Below, piece by piece: positions 22,384-34,383 of a stretch of DNA of 64,000 nucleotides. Every line of letters begins with the position of its first letter. Position 1 is the stretch's first letter. Source of the DNA: Trichaptum fuscoviolaceum (lineage: Eukaryota > Basidiomycota > Agaricomycetes > Hymenochaetales > Trichaptaceae); the NCBI GenBank assembly GCA_910574455.1, contig CAJSYZ010000005.1, positions 4,402,001 through 4,466,000 of the forward strand, given 5' to 3'. The notes under the pieces were generated by a model. The model searched no databases. It was not told where the DNA came from and worked only from the letters and a program-made list of their open reading frames with translations. A program made the position numbers and the translations under genes.

Positions 22384-23931
22384 ATGGTCGACAACTAGAC
22401 AGAAGAGTACTGGCGTAATAATGATGAGGATTGCCTTCCATCCACGGGGCTCGAAGATGCTCGAGTCCCTCACCAACCGGTTCGTCTTCCTCCGTCTAAT
22501 GCCTTCCTTCATATTGACTTTACTCTCCACCGGCCACAGTTAGAAAACAACCGTGATAGTTATGATCAACAAATGGCCACTAAGCCTCACCACATTGTTG
22601 AAGACGGGCAAAAGTCATCCACATCTTCAGCATTGGCTCCAAACGGCTCTTTACAAGCATCACTTGAGAATACAGCTCGTCAGCGTAAGTCACAGCGTGC
22701 TGGCTATGAGCACATCAAAGGCAGAATCACACATCCACAAAGAGCGGGGGATGTTGGGGTGAGAGAATCCGCAGGCATGTACGGAAACGAACGTGAGTCC
22801 CTGAAGTGACCTGTCTCGTATACACCACTGACGCATAGCATGGACAGACCATGCAACGGCTCAAAACAACATGACAAACAAGTTGTCTTTCATGTTTCGA
22901 TCGGGAGCCAATATCAACCACCCTGTCATATCATATCTTGACGACCGCATAACGCCCTGGGATCTGTTAAGGGTAATTCAGGAGGGATTGCCAGCTCGGA
23001 ACGAGCAACTTGAAATGTTTTGTCCCAGCGGCCTGCCCAACCCAATCCTTCTCAAAGGCCACGCAGTCGCGAGCCCTACCTGAATCTATCTGCGAATCAT
23101 GCGACTGGTGTATCGACCAGCCTGCGTGCATGGACCACGGGGTATCGAACACCGGTGCCTAGTTCGGAAAGTATTGTAGCCTCAGCAGACTATAGTATTT
23201 CCGACCACCGCCACTCGCAGCTCCCATCACCCTCACCAAGCGCTCACAGTCATACAACTTCGCCTGTTGATTCTCCCCCATTACCTGCAGTTCGGTCCGA
23301 ATATTCTGGAATGAGCCAAGGACTCGTTTCTCCTGCAACTGCAGCGCAGCTCGCGGTGCCAATCATGAGCAATCCCTACCCATACCCGCAGTCGGTCGTG
23401 TACGGCCCACCCCAAGCGGGACCAAGCACCTTGTCTCTCCTTACACCTCAACAGACGCCCCCCTCTGCGCAAGTTGTAGTGTCCCGGAAGAGGGGCACGG
23501 AAACGCGAGATACCGCATTGCTACCTGCACCAGCTGCAAAGAAGAAGGGCGGCAATGGGAAGGGACCAGGGCGTATCCCGAATCCCAAGGACTTCAAATG
23601 TACCGTAGCTGGCTGCGATGCTGCGTATGAATCTGAAGGATCCCGAGACAGACATGTAAAGAGTCACGATCGTACTCAGCGTCTGTATTTTTCAAATGGA
23701 GAATGTACGAAGCCGGGAGAAGGGGGACCGTCAACATTTCGAGACATATCGGATCTTGTTTGCCATGTATATGAATTCAATTCTACATGCTGGGCCGCAG
23801 TGCCGGAGCTGCCCATAGAATGGCCGCAGGATAACAAGGACGCAGTGAAAAGCACATTGTTGAAGTTGAGTGAGGGAAGGAAACGGGAACTTAAACTGCA
23901 GGCGGCAGTTACAGCTTTTCAGCTAGAGTAA
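22384..23931 (+). pseudogene. C2H2 zinc-finger protein A (U1), stop at codon 5
   Basis: Four exons (22384-22479, 22540-22792, 22848-22972, 23029-23931) join in phase to 459 codons, but codon 5 is TAG (22396-22398), where copy D has AAG. Translation could restart at an in-frame ATG at 22573 in exon 2, giving about 415 residues, so the gene may still make a shortened protein. The long last exon encodes a Ser/Pro/Tyr-rich region (NPYPYPQSVVYGP), a basic block (PAAKKKGGNGKGPGRIP) and a canonical C2H2 finger, CTVAGCDAAYESEGSRDRH plus VKSH (C-x4-C-x12-H-x3-H). In a second finger-like segment the first Cys is Phe (YFSNGEC, against ICPNAKC in copy C). The likely role is a DNA-binding regulator; the target is unknown. 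Confidence 0.75.
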
Positions 23932-25853
23932 TGATGGATGTTGTTACATCACGGAGGTAGGTACTTTATTGCACTATAATTGTACTGCATTGTGTATTAT
24001 GTATGGATATGTATAACGGGAGACATTGGCAATTCACTTTAGATTATGGTCAGAGTACATGACATACCCATGAGATGTAAGGCAAGTCTGTGTTCATTTT
24101 CTCGGAATTGTGATGAGCCAGATATAGCACTATACATGTACAGTGGCGATAATCTTTGTCTATGCTCCTGTCTCCGGAGCTTTGAAGGTTGCAAAGGGGG
24201 TTTGGGGGCAAGAACAAAGTGAGTTAGCTTGGAGATAATTTGCTTGTTTAAAGCATTTCCAATAGAATTCCTCACCATTCTGAATTCCTGCAGGTTCAAA
24301 TTGCAGTCAGGTCTGGGGACGTGCTGCCGCCCATAGCAAGTGTATCCCGCCGACTCGGAGAGCCGAGGCTGCGATTGCCGTATCATACGATGCCGGCGGT
24401 ATTCCGGAATGTGCCGGGCGGACGGCAGGTCGAGAGATTGGCCCCATATTCCAGGCCCATGCATTACCACCATTTGTGGCTCTGTCGGTGCGTGTGCATG
24501 GGTGTTCGTGTGGGCGATAATGTACTATTCCAAGTTTGGGCTGCTACGTCCTGCCAGTGGCCCTGAGTGCTGGTGGCATCACTACGAGCCATGCCAGTGA
24601 AGTTCAAGTTGATCCTCTTCACTTGTATAATCCATTCTATTCTCTCGTTGTACTCCTTGTAGACATGCAAAGCGCCCGTTTGGTAGGAATCATAAGATTT
24701 ACACATTGCAACCGTTGCTTACGCATATGGCCGCCGCCATGTGAATTAAAAAGAGCTCGTTTTGGTCGTCTCCCGCTGAGGAACTTGACGTCAACACAAT
24801 TCCGCGAGGAGCAAGCTCTGCAGACGACACATCATTCGGTGTGTATGGCATTGAGTGTGAGTAGCTTCAAGATGGTCACTGCTGATTTGATAACCGGATA
24901 GATCAAGGACGGGCGCATCCAACAGCCCCAAACTAAGTGATGACGGACCAGCAACCCACATTTCATCTTTGTCTCGCCAAGTAGCAATGTTGTTCTTTCT
25001 TGGTCCATTTCTATGGAGCTGCGCAAGAAATCGAGGGTGGGCCTTGAAGGTTTCTGAAATGTCCCTGCTCTTTCTCATTCAATGAAGGAGCGCAACATTG
25101 CAGAACAACCATACCTACATATACTATTTCTACGCTTCTCCAGATCAATGAGGAATGAATCGAGGCTTTGAGTATCGGGCCTTCTACTGCTTTTCTAACA
25201 GCACAACGAGTTCAGAGTCCGTTCTGACCACTGCCACGTCAAGGCCTACTCACTCCGGGCCTTCTGTAAATCAACGCAGTTCACGTCAAATGTACTATCT
25301 TGAAGCGACCTTTCGCATGGCCTTTTTGTGGTGCCGGCCGCGTCTCTGCGCCTGTCTTTGCGCTCGTTGCGAGTCCCCTGGCCAGGAAGGTTTTACATTA
25401 CATTTGTTGTAGGTCAGTCGTCTATGTTTTCCTGATGGGCAAGAATACACTGCTCATTGCCTTTATGTAGTTCCAAGATCTGGACTATCCTGCAACGAGT
25501 GCAAGACTCATTTATTATGCTTTCTGTGAATGGAATCGATAGTGTAAGTAAGTGGTTCGTAGATGCCTTGTAGCAGTTTTGGTTCATGATTGCGTTCAGT
25601 GAGCATACACGTACTTTAGGGGTGTTGGCATCAAACCTTCACTCGCATACATCAAGTTTCGATGAGCTGATACCATCCATGCCGATTTTCTTGGAGTTGG
25701 TGGAGAGACACCAACTAAGAAACCCATCTTCCTCGCAGCTGAAGGCGAAATATATGCGTGCAATAGTCTCTACAAGAGTCTATACATAACAACCAGGGCA
25801 ACAAAAGCCGGAAATGCGCCAAAACAAGATGGGTGTGTGGAAGACAGCAATAA
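23932..25853. other. U2 spacer between convergent 3' ends
   Basis: This matches the U1 spacer with many small indels. A minus frame of 144 codons (24039-24473) is open here and has a 149-codon counterpart in U5, but it is broken in U1, U3 and U4. It overlaps the intron-like stretch conserved on the plus strand, so I do not call it a gene. Confidence 0.4.
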
Positions 25854-27643
25854 TCAAATGTGCGGTATGAATTTTGTCCAAACAACTGTTTCGAACGCAG
25901 AGGAAGGAAGGCGACGAAGGGACAGGAGGGCGAGAATGAGGAGGGAAAGGCGGGCGACAGGATATATGATGGCAGGAGGTGTTTCTACGGCCTTCTTTAC
26001 GCGCGTCCAGTATATCTCATCTGCAGATGATGTTCCATAAGAGCTAATCCATTTGTCATAGACAAAACGTGTATAGACAGGAGAAATTGCGATGAAGAGA
26101 AGACACAGCCCCACGATGGTCAAAGAAGCCATCCGCCAAAAGATCCGCTCGACAGGCGAAGGGAAGTCGAAGTGCCATGCAGCACAGTGGATCGACCCAA
26201 ATGCGGCGCCTGCTAGGGCAGAGAAGATCAAAAGCGGCCTCGTTTCGGCCCGTTCGCTGTCGAACATCATCCACATGATCCACTTCATGTCATTCTCGTT
26301 GAAGAGCAGTTCGAGGGCTGGTTTGTTGTCCATTTTGTCCTTGGCATCGCGGAAGGAATCCAGATTGATTCCTGCTCCAGGGTTAAGGATCTGCTCCATT
26401 GGGAGGAACATGAGCAGGTACGGCAAGTAAAACAGCTTCGTGATCACAAGTTTGCAGGTCGTCCAAATCGAGTTGATAACTCGGCGAAAGTGCGATCTCG
26501 TCGCCGGACAACCTGAGCTTTGTATAGATCCGACCTCGAGATTAGCATCCTTCTGCAGATGACGTAAAGTGCGGATCATCTTCAGAAGCCACATCGAAAG
26601 GGATTGTAGATGCGTTGTTAGTGCCGGGATGATTGACCGCGCGGAGTCTCGGAGATAATCTCTCAGCCGGAACAAATACCAGGGGGGAAATGTCCATCTC
26701 TCCCCTTCGTTCCGCAACTCGTTCTCGCGATCTTTAGCCATCCTTGCCTCTACAATCCGCCTCTCCAAGTCCTTCGTGCGGATGACGATCGGACATCGGA
26801 CATCGAGAGGCTTGTTCCACCAGAAAAGATACATGATGCTGTTCAGTCCGGCCAACGCAGCTGTCGTAAGCTCAATCTCCGTGATCGTCAAGTGTTGGTG
26901 TGCGCGTGCGATGAGTTGGATGATGAACCACGTAATCTGCAGTAAAGCGACTCCTTTCGAGAGAGCATCGCCTTTGCTTCGGTCTTCGATTTCTTTCGCT
27001 GTCGTATCCGGGAAGTCGATCAGTTGCTTCTTCAGTAGTTCCAGAAGTTTGTAGAAATCGACGACGCTTTCCTGCACCTCAATCTCCTTCTCCGTTCTAT
27101 AGCGATAGTCAGAGTCGACATAGAAGTTGTCGTCCTCAACGTAGTTCACTTTGAAGCCTCCCATCTGCAAGAAATGCGCATGTGTCATTGTCCATTGCAT
27201 GCCTACTGAATTTGTTCAACCAAATCTCTTCCGACCTAAGAACAAATGAAATAATACATGATCTCGGTCGTGCGTTGTTTATCGTCTTCCTAATCTTCAC
27301 GGCGCCTCGCCACTGCTTGAATGCCCACATGATCATCACCTCTGGCGTGAGAAGGGCCAAGCACATAAGGAAAATCCGACGCTTCAGAAGCGACCAGCTA
27401 CTCTCCTCGAGCCACGGTACGTTCGGGTGCACAGATATCCATGTAACAGCGAACGTCGTCGCCAGACAGCTCCAAATGATGTCCCAGACGGAACGACCGG
27501 GGCAAGAACAGTCGTTCGAGCACTCGTCTCGCGTGAAGATCGGCGCATCGTAGGCCAGCCGTTCGGCGAAGGTTGAGGCGACGGGTACAGCACTCTGTGC
27601 CATAGTGTCGGGCGAGAAACAAGTATGCGAGAATGAGGAGCAT
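25854..27643 (-). pseudogene. Multi-pass membrane protein, copy 2 (U2), frameshifted
   Basis: The exons correspond to 27643-27258 and 27202-25854 with the same 55-nt intron. A single extra T in the run CACTCTGTGCC (about 27595-27597; other copies have CACTCGTGCC) shifts frame after about 17 codons, so the signal peptide MLLILAYLFLARHYGT is no longer joined to the rest. The same insertion places an in-frame ATG at 27603, from which MAQSAVPVASTF and the entire remaining membrane protein are open. The copy is therefore either a young pseudogene or a form lacking a signal peptide. All later core motifs (CSCPGRSVWDI, DRSKGDALSKG, TKFIPHI) are intact. If restored in length it would have about 577 residues. 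Confidence 0.82.
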
Positions 27644-27836
27644 GGTGCGGGATGGCAGGCAGGAGACAGGGTTTGAAGAGACGACGAGTGCGTGCCTATA
27701 TAGCGTGAACGAGGCCAACAGCGTGTTCACTCACCGAACACGATACCTCAGCACTTCCATTCATACCGCCCATCAATACAGCACCCATCGATTATCTTGG
27801 CGCTAATCACAGAGTTCAACAAACGCACATATGCTC

Positions 27837-28285
27837 TTAGTGATGTTGAACGGGTGCATCTAGTTCATTCTTACGCTCTTCTGTGTAGTCGAAGATGGCC
27901 AGAGACAGTGTGGTTGACGTACATGTGAATGTAGAGACAAGTACGACAAGTGGGTAGGTGAGGTGCCCGAGAATGTCAGAGGCCGTGTGTTCTGTCCTCA
28001 TGTTTGAGGCGACGAAGAGCTTCCCAGCAATTCATTCAGATTCTAAACTTATCAGGTTGATTACTACTTTCCAAAAGTGCATATTAAACGAATGCAAAGA
28101 GGGTTCATTTCAAACGTTATTGCAATGTTACTGGAGCCCAGAAGATCAATACGACAGGTAAGCGCGACTATATACCGTGGACGTGCGTGTTGACTCACCA
28201 TGTACAACGCGTTAGCACGTTCCGTTCATACCGCCCGTCACTGGTAGTCCTTTTCACCTCAACAAAGTGGACGCTGAGCCATCTC
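27837..28285 (-). pseudogene. Small membrane protein, copy 2 (U2), degraded
   Basis: The terminal exon (about 28016-27837) is open from LFVASNMRTEHTASDILGHL through the hydrophobic segment to AIFDYTEERKNELDAPVQHH, a different C-terminal end from copies 1 and 3. The upstream exon (about 28285-28203) has an early TGA after MEMAQRPLC, and the short middle exon has lost its GTGAGC donor (now ATGAAC). Expression as the three-exon protein seen in U1 and U3 is therefore unlikely, but translation from the Met in the last exon (28001) would give a 54-residue membrane peptide. Confidence 0.5.
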
Positions 28286-30636
28286 CATAACGCACTAAAA
28301 GGCCGTTCTCGGTCGTGGCGAAGGCGGAGATACAAACAATCCTTGGCTTCTCAACTCCCTGCCCGAGGTAAACGCACTCACGGTCTGGTCAGAAGCTGAT
28401 ACACGCGTAGTGGGTGATACATGAAGGGAGTGGGCGAAACGTCCGAGGTTAGATACACAGGCTTGTGCATCGTGTTTGCGTTCATGAAGACCTTTTGAGT
28501 ATATTACTTGGGTTCTAAGATTACAACAGGTATGTTCAGTACTTGAATGCACGCCTGCCAGTGGACGAAGTTAAATCCGACCTACTAGCTGATACAAGAA
28601 ACGTTGAACCAACGAAGCAACTACGGTGTTTGGAGAAAGTGCAAGTACTGGTAGAGTTGACTCCTGAGTACACCGGAAGTCGAGGCTCATCGAGTTGTCC
28701 CGCATCATATGAAAAAGTGCAGGTGTGGATTTGGATGCGGTGGATGAGGTGAAAGATGATAGATGAAAGATGATGGAGGTCGAGCCATCTGGGGCTCGGC
28801 GGCGTGGGAACTTGAAGCGCTTTCTATTCATTCTATTTCCGAGTCTACGGATGGCACAACCCTCGTCGTCGTTACCGACGTACTTTCTCCTCTGGAGTAC
28901 GCTGTTACCCATGCTCAAGGAATGCAAGATCTCAGCTTTCAGGTATATAGCAGCTTTTTTCTATGGTGTTGGCCTTCAAACTGATCTTTGCGTCGATCGG
29001 CATCGTGGCAGGCATCTGCATCAGATTGGAAGGAAGCTCATGCTCGTAGACTGTAGTACCTCGTAACCTTGGCAGATAAGATTGGAGTAAATTAGTCGAC
29101 ATTGATGAGAAGTATCTGACTCACCTCCTGGAATCAAGTCTTCGAGCCACCTGAGGTGAGAAATCGCTATTTCTTGATTTTGCTCTGGCTATACTAATAT
29201 CTGCATCGTTTGTGATGTATGCGGTGTTAAAACGCCAATAGATGTCGTCCCGAGTTTATCTCGACGCTTGACTCATCGCGATAACGAGCTCAAAGGCTAT
29301 CACAGTAGAGAATAGAAGAAGAGAAGCTGTTGAAAAAGGACCAGGCCGTTCCAGCTTCGTGTCATCTGCAACCTCTCATATACCGAATGTGAAAAATGGG
29401 TGCTAGATGAAAGCTGATGCTCGTGGATGTGAGTACCTCGTACGTCTCTAGTATGCATCTGCATTGATATGATATACATTGAAGCAAAGAACTGATCAGC
29501 TGACCTCGTTCAATCAATTACTGAAGCTGAGGTGAGAAATAATTTTTTTTTGATTTGTACTTGCTAATTTGTAAGTGCTCTTTTAGTGAGATGGTTGCAT
29601 CTCTCTAGAATGGCAATCACTGAATTGGAGAGAAGAGAAGCCATGGATGAAGTTAGATAAGTGAGCGATCGGGTACATTATTGTATATGTCACTTCCAGC
29701 GTGGTCCCATGAGGACACATCTCATTTCCACCCTTTCGTTCTCCATGGTAATCTGTGATTCCATTCTCTCTCACCTGTGGTTAAGAGAGCTTGGAGTCGG
29801 TTATTCCTTCGCGAGTACAAGATTTTCGTACTCTTTTGACGTCTGCTCCAAATTTTGCGCTCCGGAGATGGTCGACATCAATTGGTTGTGCATTGCTTTC
29901 GGTGTGGTCTCTACAATCAATCTCACGGAGTGCAGCACGAGTGCATGCTTGGATGAAAGGATGATTCAACTCTGGCTTCTGGACGTTTGATTTGATTGCA
30001 GCCGACTCACCGAGGCGACGGACTCTCAGGACATTACAGCATTTCCTCAGAACAAATGTGACACTAGTCGGTCGACTGGGGCATCTGTCATGAATACATG
30101 CCAGTGCTTCGAGTAGAGTTTGCTTTCACGATTATGAACAACCTGTGTTGGTCTTATCTATTCGAGCCAACGATACATATATCCTAAAAATGAGAATGTT
30201 GAGTTCAGATAAGTAGTGCTCTTTTGACGATCCAGCAATCACCATTTCCTCTGAAGATCTCTGTAGGACTCTGCTTAAAATTCAAACCCCGAAATCTCTG
30301 AAGATACACAGCAATTCCAACCGCACGAACGGAAACCTAGTCCTCATGTTAGTCTCCAGGCCATTCTCATCGTTTTCTCGAGGCTGATGACTGTCTAGTA
30401 TAAGAGACTTCCTGTAGCGTGAGGTTGCGAGACCAAAACACTGTGCGTGACCTTGAGGCGCGACACGTCGCGCGTTATTGTGCCCACCGGCGGGCTTTAA
30501 ATTGTATGTGGTACACATACCGATCCTTCTTCACTTACCACGACCACTGCACTATTTCTTCTTTCCTCTCTTTCTAAAGTCCTCTTCCTTAACAATCAGG
30601 CTTACGTTTCCCAACATCTTCAACCTTTCCCAAATC
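28286..30636. other. U2 divergent intergenic region, near-identical to U1
   Basis: From about 28826 the sequence follows U1 (20576 onward) with only scattered substitutions as far as about 31455. The same exon-like motifs and promoter block (30482-30515) are present. No assignable gene is seen. Confidence 0.5.
30482..30515 (+). promoter_or_regulatory. Conserved promoter block of zinc-finger gene B
   Basis: Same GTGCCCACCGGCGGGC and TTTAAATTGTA block as upstream of copy A. Confidence 0.45.
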
Positions 30637-32180
30637 ATGGTCGACAACTAGACAGAAGAGTACTGGCGTAATAATGATGAGGATTGCCTTCCATCCACGG
30701 GGCTCGAAGATGCTCGAGTCCCTCACCAACCGGTTCGTCTTCCTCCGTCTAATGCCTTCCTTCATATTGACTTTACTCTCCACCGGCCACAGTTAGAAAA
30801 CAACCGTAATAGTTATGATCAACAAATGGCCACTAAGCCTCACCACATTGTTGAAGACGGGCAAAAGTCATCCACATCTTCAGCATTGGCTCCAAACGGC
30901 TCTTTACAAGCATCACTTGAGAATACAGCTCGTCAGCGTAAGTCACAGCGTGCTGGCTATGAGCACATCAAAGGCAGAATCACACATCCACAAAGAGCGG
31001 GGGATGTTGGGGTGAGAGAATCCGCAGGCATGTACGGAAACGAACGTGAGTCCCTGAAGTGACCTGTCTCGTATACACCACTGACGCATAGCATGGACAG
31101 ACCATGCAACGGCTCAAAACAACATGACAAACAAGTTGTCTTTCATGTTTCGATCGGGAGCCAATATCAACCACCCTGTCATATCATATCTTGACGACCG
31201 CATAACGCCCTGGGATCTGTTAAGGGTAATTCAGGAGGGATTGCCAGCTCGGAACGAGCAACTTGAAATGTTTTGTCCCAGCGGCCTGCCCAACCCAATC
31301 CTTCTCAAAGGCCACGCAGTCGCGAGCCCTACCTGAATCTATCTGCGAATCATGCGACTGGTGTATCGACCAGCCTGCGTGCATGGACCACGGGGTATCG
31401 AACACCGGTGCCTAGTTCGGAAAGTATTGTAGCCTCAGCAGACTATAGTATTTCCGACCTCCGCCACTCGCAACTCCCAATACCACCAAGCGCTCACAGT
31501 CATACAACTTCGCCTGTTGATTCTCCCCCATTTCCTGAAGTTCGGTCCGATACTGGAACGAGCCAAGGACTCGTTTCTGCTGCAACTGCAGCGCAGCTCG
31601 AGGTACCAGTCATGAGCAATTCCTACCCATACCCACAGTCAGTCGCGTACGGCCCATCTCAAGCGGGACCAAGCACCTTGTCTTTCCCTATACTTTAACA
31701 GACGCCCTCCTCTACGCAAGATGTAGTGTCCCGGAAGAGGGGCACGGAAACGCAAGATACCGCATTGCTATGTGCACCAGCTGCAAAGAAGAAGGGCGGC
31801 AATGGCAAGGGACCAGGGCGTATCCCAAATCCCAAGGACTTCAAATGTACCGTAGCTGGCTGCGATGCTGCGTATGAATCTGAAGGATCCCGAGACAGAC
31901 ATGTAAAGAGAGTCACGATCGTACTCAGCGTCTGTATTGTCCAAATGCAAAATGTACGAAGCCGGGAGAAGGGGGACCGTCAACATTTCGAGACATGTCG
32001 GATCTTGTTCGCCATGTATACGAATTCAATTCTGAATGCTGGGCCGCAGTGCCTGAGCTGGCTGTAGAATGGCCGCAGGATAACAAGGAAGCAGTGAAAA
32101 GCATGTTGTTGAAGTTGTGTGAGGGAAGGAAACGGGAACTTAAACTGCAGGCGGCAGTCACAGCTTTTCAGCTAGAGTAA
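30637..32180 (+). pseudogene. C2H2 zinc-finger protein B (U2), multiply broken
   Basis: The exons parallel copy A at an offset of 8,253 bp (30637-30732, 30793-31045, 31101-31225, 31282-32180). It shares the codon-5 TAG (30649-30651), has a second nonsense change CAA to TAA at 31696-31698, and carries a 2-bp insertion at about 31905-31912 that turns HVKSH into HVKRV, removing the last zinc-ligand His and shifting frame. The start of the last exon is nearly identical to copy A, while its 3' half resembles copy D, including the 2-bp insertion. This copy is very unlikely to make a functional regulator. Confidence 0.85.
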
Positions 32181-34383
32181 TGATAAAGGTTGTTACATTG
32201 CGGAGGTAGGTACTTTATTGCATTAGAATTGTACTGCATTGTGTATTATGTATAGATATGTATAACGGGAGACATTGGCAATTCACTTTAGATTATGGTC
32301 AGAGTACATGACATACCCATGAGATGTAAGGCAAGTCTGTGTTCATTTTCTCGGAATTGTGATGATGAGCCAGATATAGCACTATACATGTACATTGGCG
32401 ATAATCTTCGTCTATGCTGCTGTCTCCGGAGCTTTGAAGGTTGCAAAGGGGGTTTGGGGGCAAGAACAAAGTGAGTCAGCTCGGAGATAATTGTTTGTTT
32501 AAAGCAATTCCAATAGAATTCCTCACCATTCTGAATTCCTGCAGGTTCAAATTGCAGTCAGGTCTGGGGACGCGATGGCAAGTGCCAGTGTATCCCGCCG
32601 AGTGCCGAGGCTGCAATTGCCGTATCATCCCATGCCGGCGGTATTTCCGGGCGTGCCGGATGGACGGCAGGTCGAGAGATCGGCCCCATATTCCAGGCGC
32701 ACGCATTACCACCATCTGTGGCTCGTACCCTGCACTTGTGTCCGTGTGTGTGTCGGTGCATGTGCATGGGTGTCCGTGTGGGCGATAGTGTACTATTCCA
32801 AGTTTGGGCTGCTACGTCCTGCCAGTGGCCCTGAGTGCTGGTGGCATCACTATGAGCGATGCCAGTGAAGTTCAAGTTGATCCTCTTCACTTGTATAATC
32901 CATTCTATTTTCTCCTTGTACTCCTTGTCCTCTGAAATTTAAGCCAAGACATGCAAAGCGCCCGTTTGGTAGGATTCATCAGATTTACACATTGCAACCG
33001 TTGCTTACGCATATGGCCGCCGCCATGTGAACTAGATAACGGGCCGAGCTTCGCCGGCAGATCCCTTACTCCACCATGATGAGAAAGTGTGAAAGAAAGA
33101 GAATTGATAAAAAGTGAAACAAGCTTAAGAGTAGTGAAAGGTGTTTTACAGCCCAAGCAAGAGAGCGCCTACTGCTGGTAAGGAGTGTGGATGAGGTGAA
33201 GGTACAACGTAGTATTTGTTGCTGACTAATATTCCCGCGAAGGACAGTGGCAGGTACTATCCCACGGCAATTTAGGGGATACAGTGCCCTTTACTCCCAG
33301 TGGGAGTAAGGGAATTAAAAAGAGCTCGTTTTGGTTGTCTCCCATCGAGGAACTTGACGTCAACACAATTCCGCGAGGAGCGAGCTCTGCAGACGACACA
33401 TCATTCGGTGTGTATGGCATTGAATGTGAGTAGCTTCAAGATGCTCACTGTTGACTTGATAACCGGATAGATCAAGGACGGGCGCATCCAACAGCCCCAA
33501 ACTAAGTGATGACGGACCAGCCCCAACCCACATTTCATCTTTATTGCACCAAGTAACAACAATGTTCCTTCTTGGTCCATGTCTATGAGGTTGCACAAGA
33601 AACCGAGGATGGGCCATGAGGGTATCTGAAATGTCTCTTCCCTTTCCTAGAACAATCATACCTAACCTACATATATTATTTCTACGCTTCCCCAGATCAA
33701 TGAGAAATGAATCGAGGCATTGAGTATCGGGCCTTCTACTGTTTTTCTAACAGCGCAACCAGTTCAGAGTCTGATCTGGCTACTGCCACGTCGAGGTCTA
33801 CTCACTCCGGGCCTTCGGTAAATCAACGCAGCCTTTGTCAAACGTACTATCTTGAAGCGACCTTTCGCATGGCCTTTTTGTGGTGCCGGCCGCGTCTCTG
33901 CGCCTGTCTTTGCGTTCGCTGTGAGTCCCCTGGTCTGGAGGTTATTTGTTGTAGGTCAGTCGTCTATGTTTTCCTCAAGGGAAAGAATACACTGCCCATT
34001 GCCTATATGTAGTTCCAAGATCTGGTCTGTCCTGCAACGAGCGCAAGACTTGTTTATCATGTTTTCAGTGAACGGAAATGACAGTGTAGGTCAGTGGTTC
34101 GCAATTTGGATTTATGATTGTGTACGCTGAGCATACACTTACTTTAGGGGTGTTGGCATCAACCTTTCACTCGAATACGCAAAGTTTTATATGGGCTGGT
34201 AGCTTTTATGCAGATGTTCTCGGAGTCGGTGGAGAGATGCGACCGAAGAAGCCCATCTTCCTCGCAGCTGAAGGCGAAATATATGCGTGCAATAGTCTTT
34301 ACAAGAATCTATACATTACAACCAGGACAACAAAAGCCGGAAATGCGCCAAAACAAGATGGGTGGGGTACAAGACAGCAATAA
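32181..34383. other. U3 spacer between convergent 3' ends
   Basis: This matches the other spacers but contains about 290 bp at roughly 33030-33320 (starting CTAGATAACGGGCC, ending GTGGGAGTAAGGGAATT) that are absent from U1 and U2 and look like a small insertion or unshared segment. No gene is assigned. Confidence 0.4.

Noticed and set aside
24039..24473. A 144-149 codon minus-strand frame in the U2 and U5 spacers
   Set aside because: It is interrupted in U1, U3 and U4 and overlaps the intron-like plus-strand stretch.
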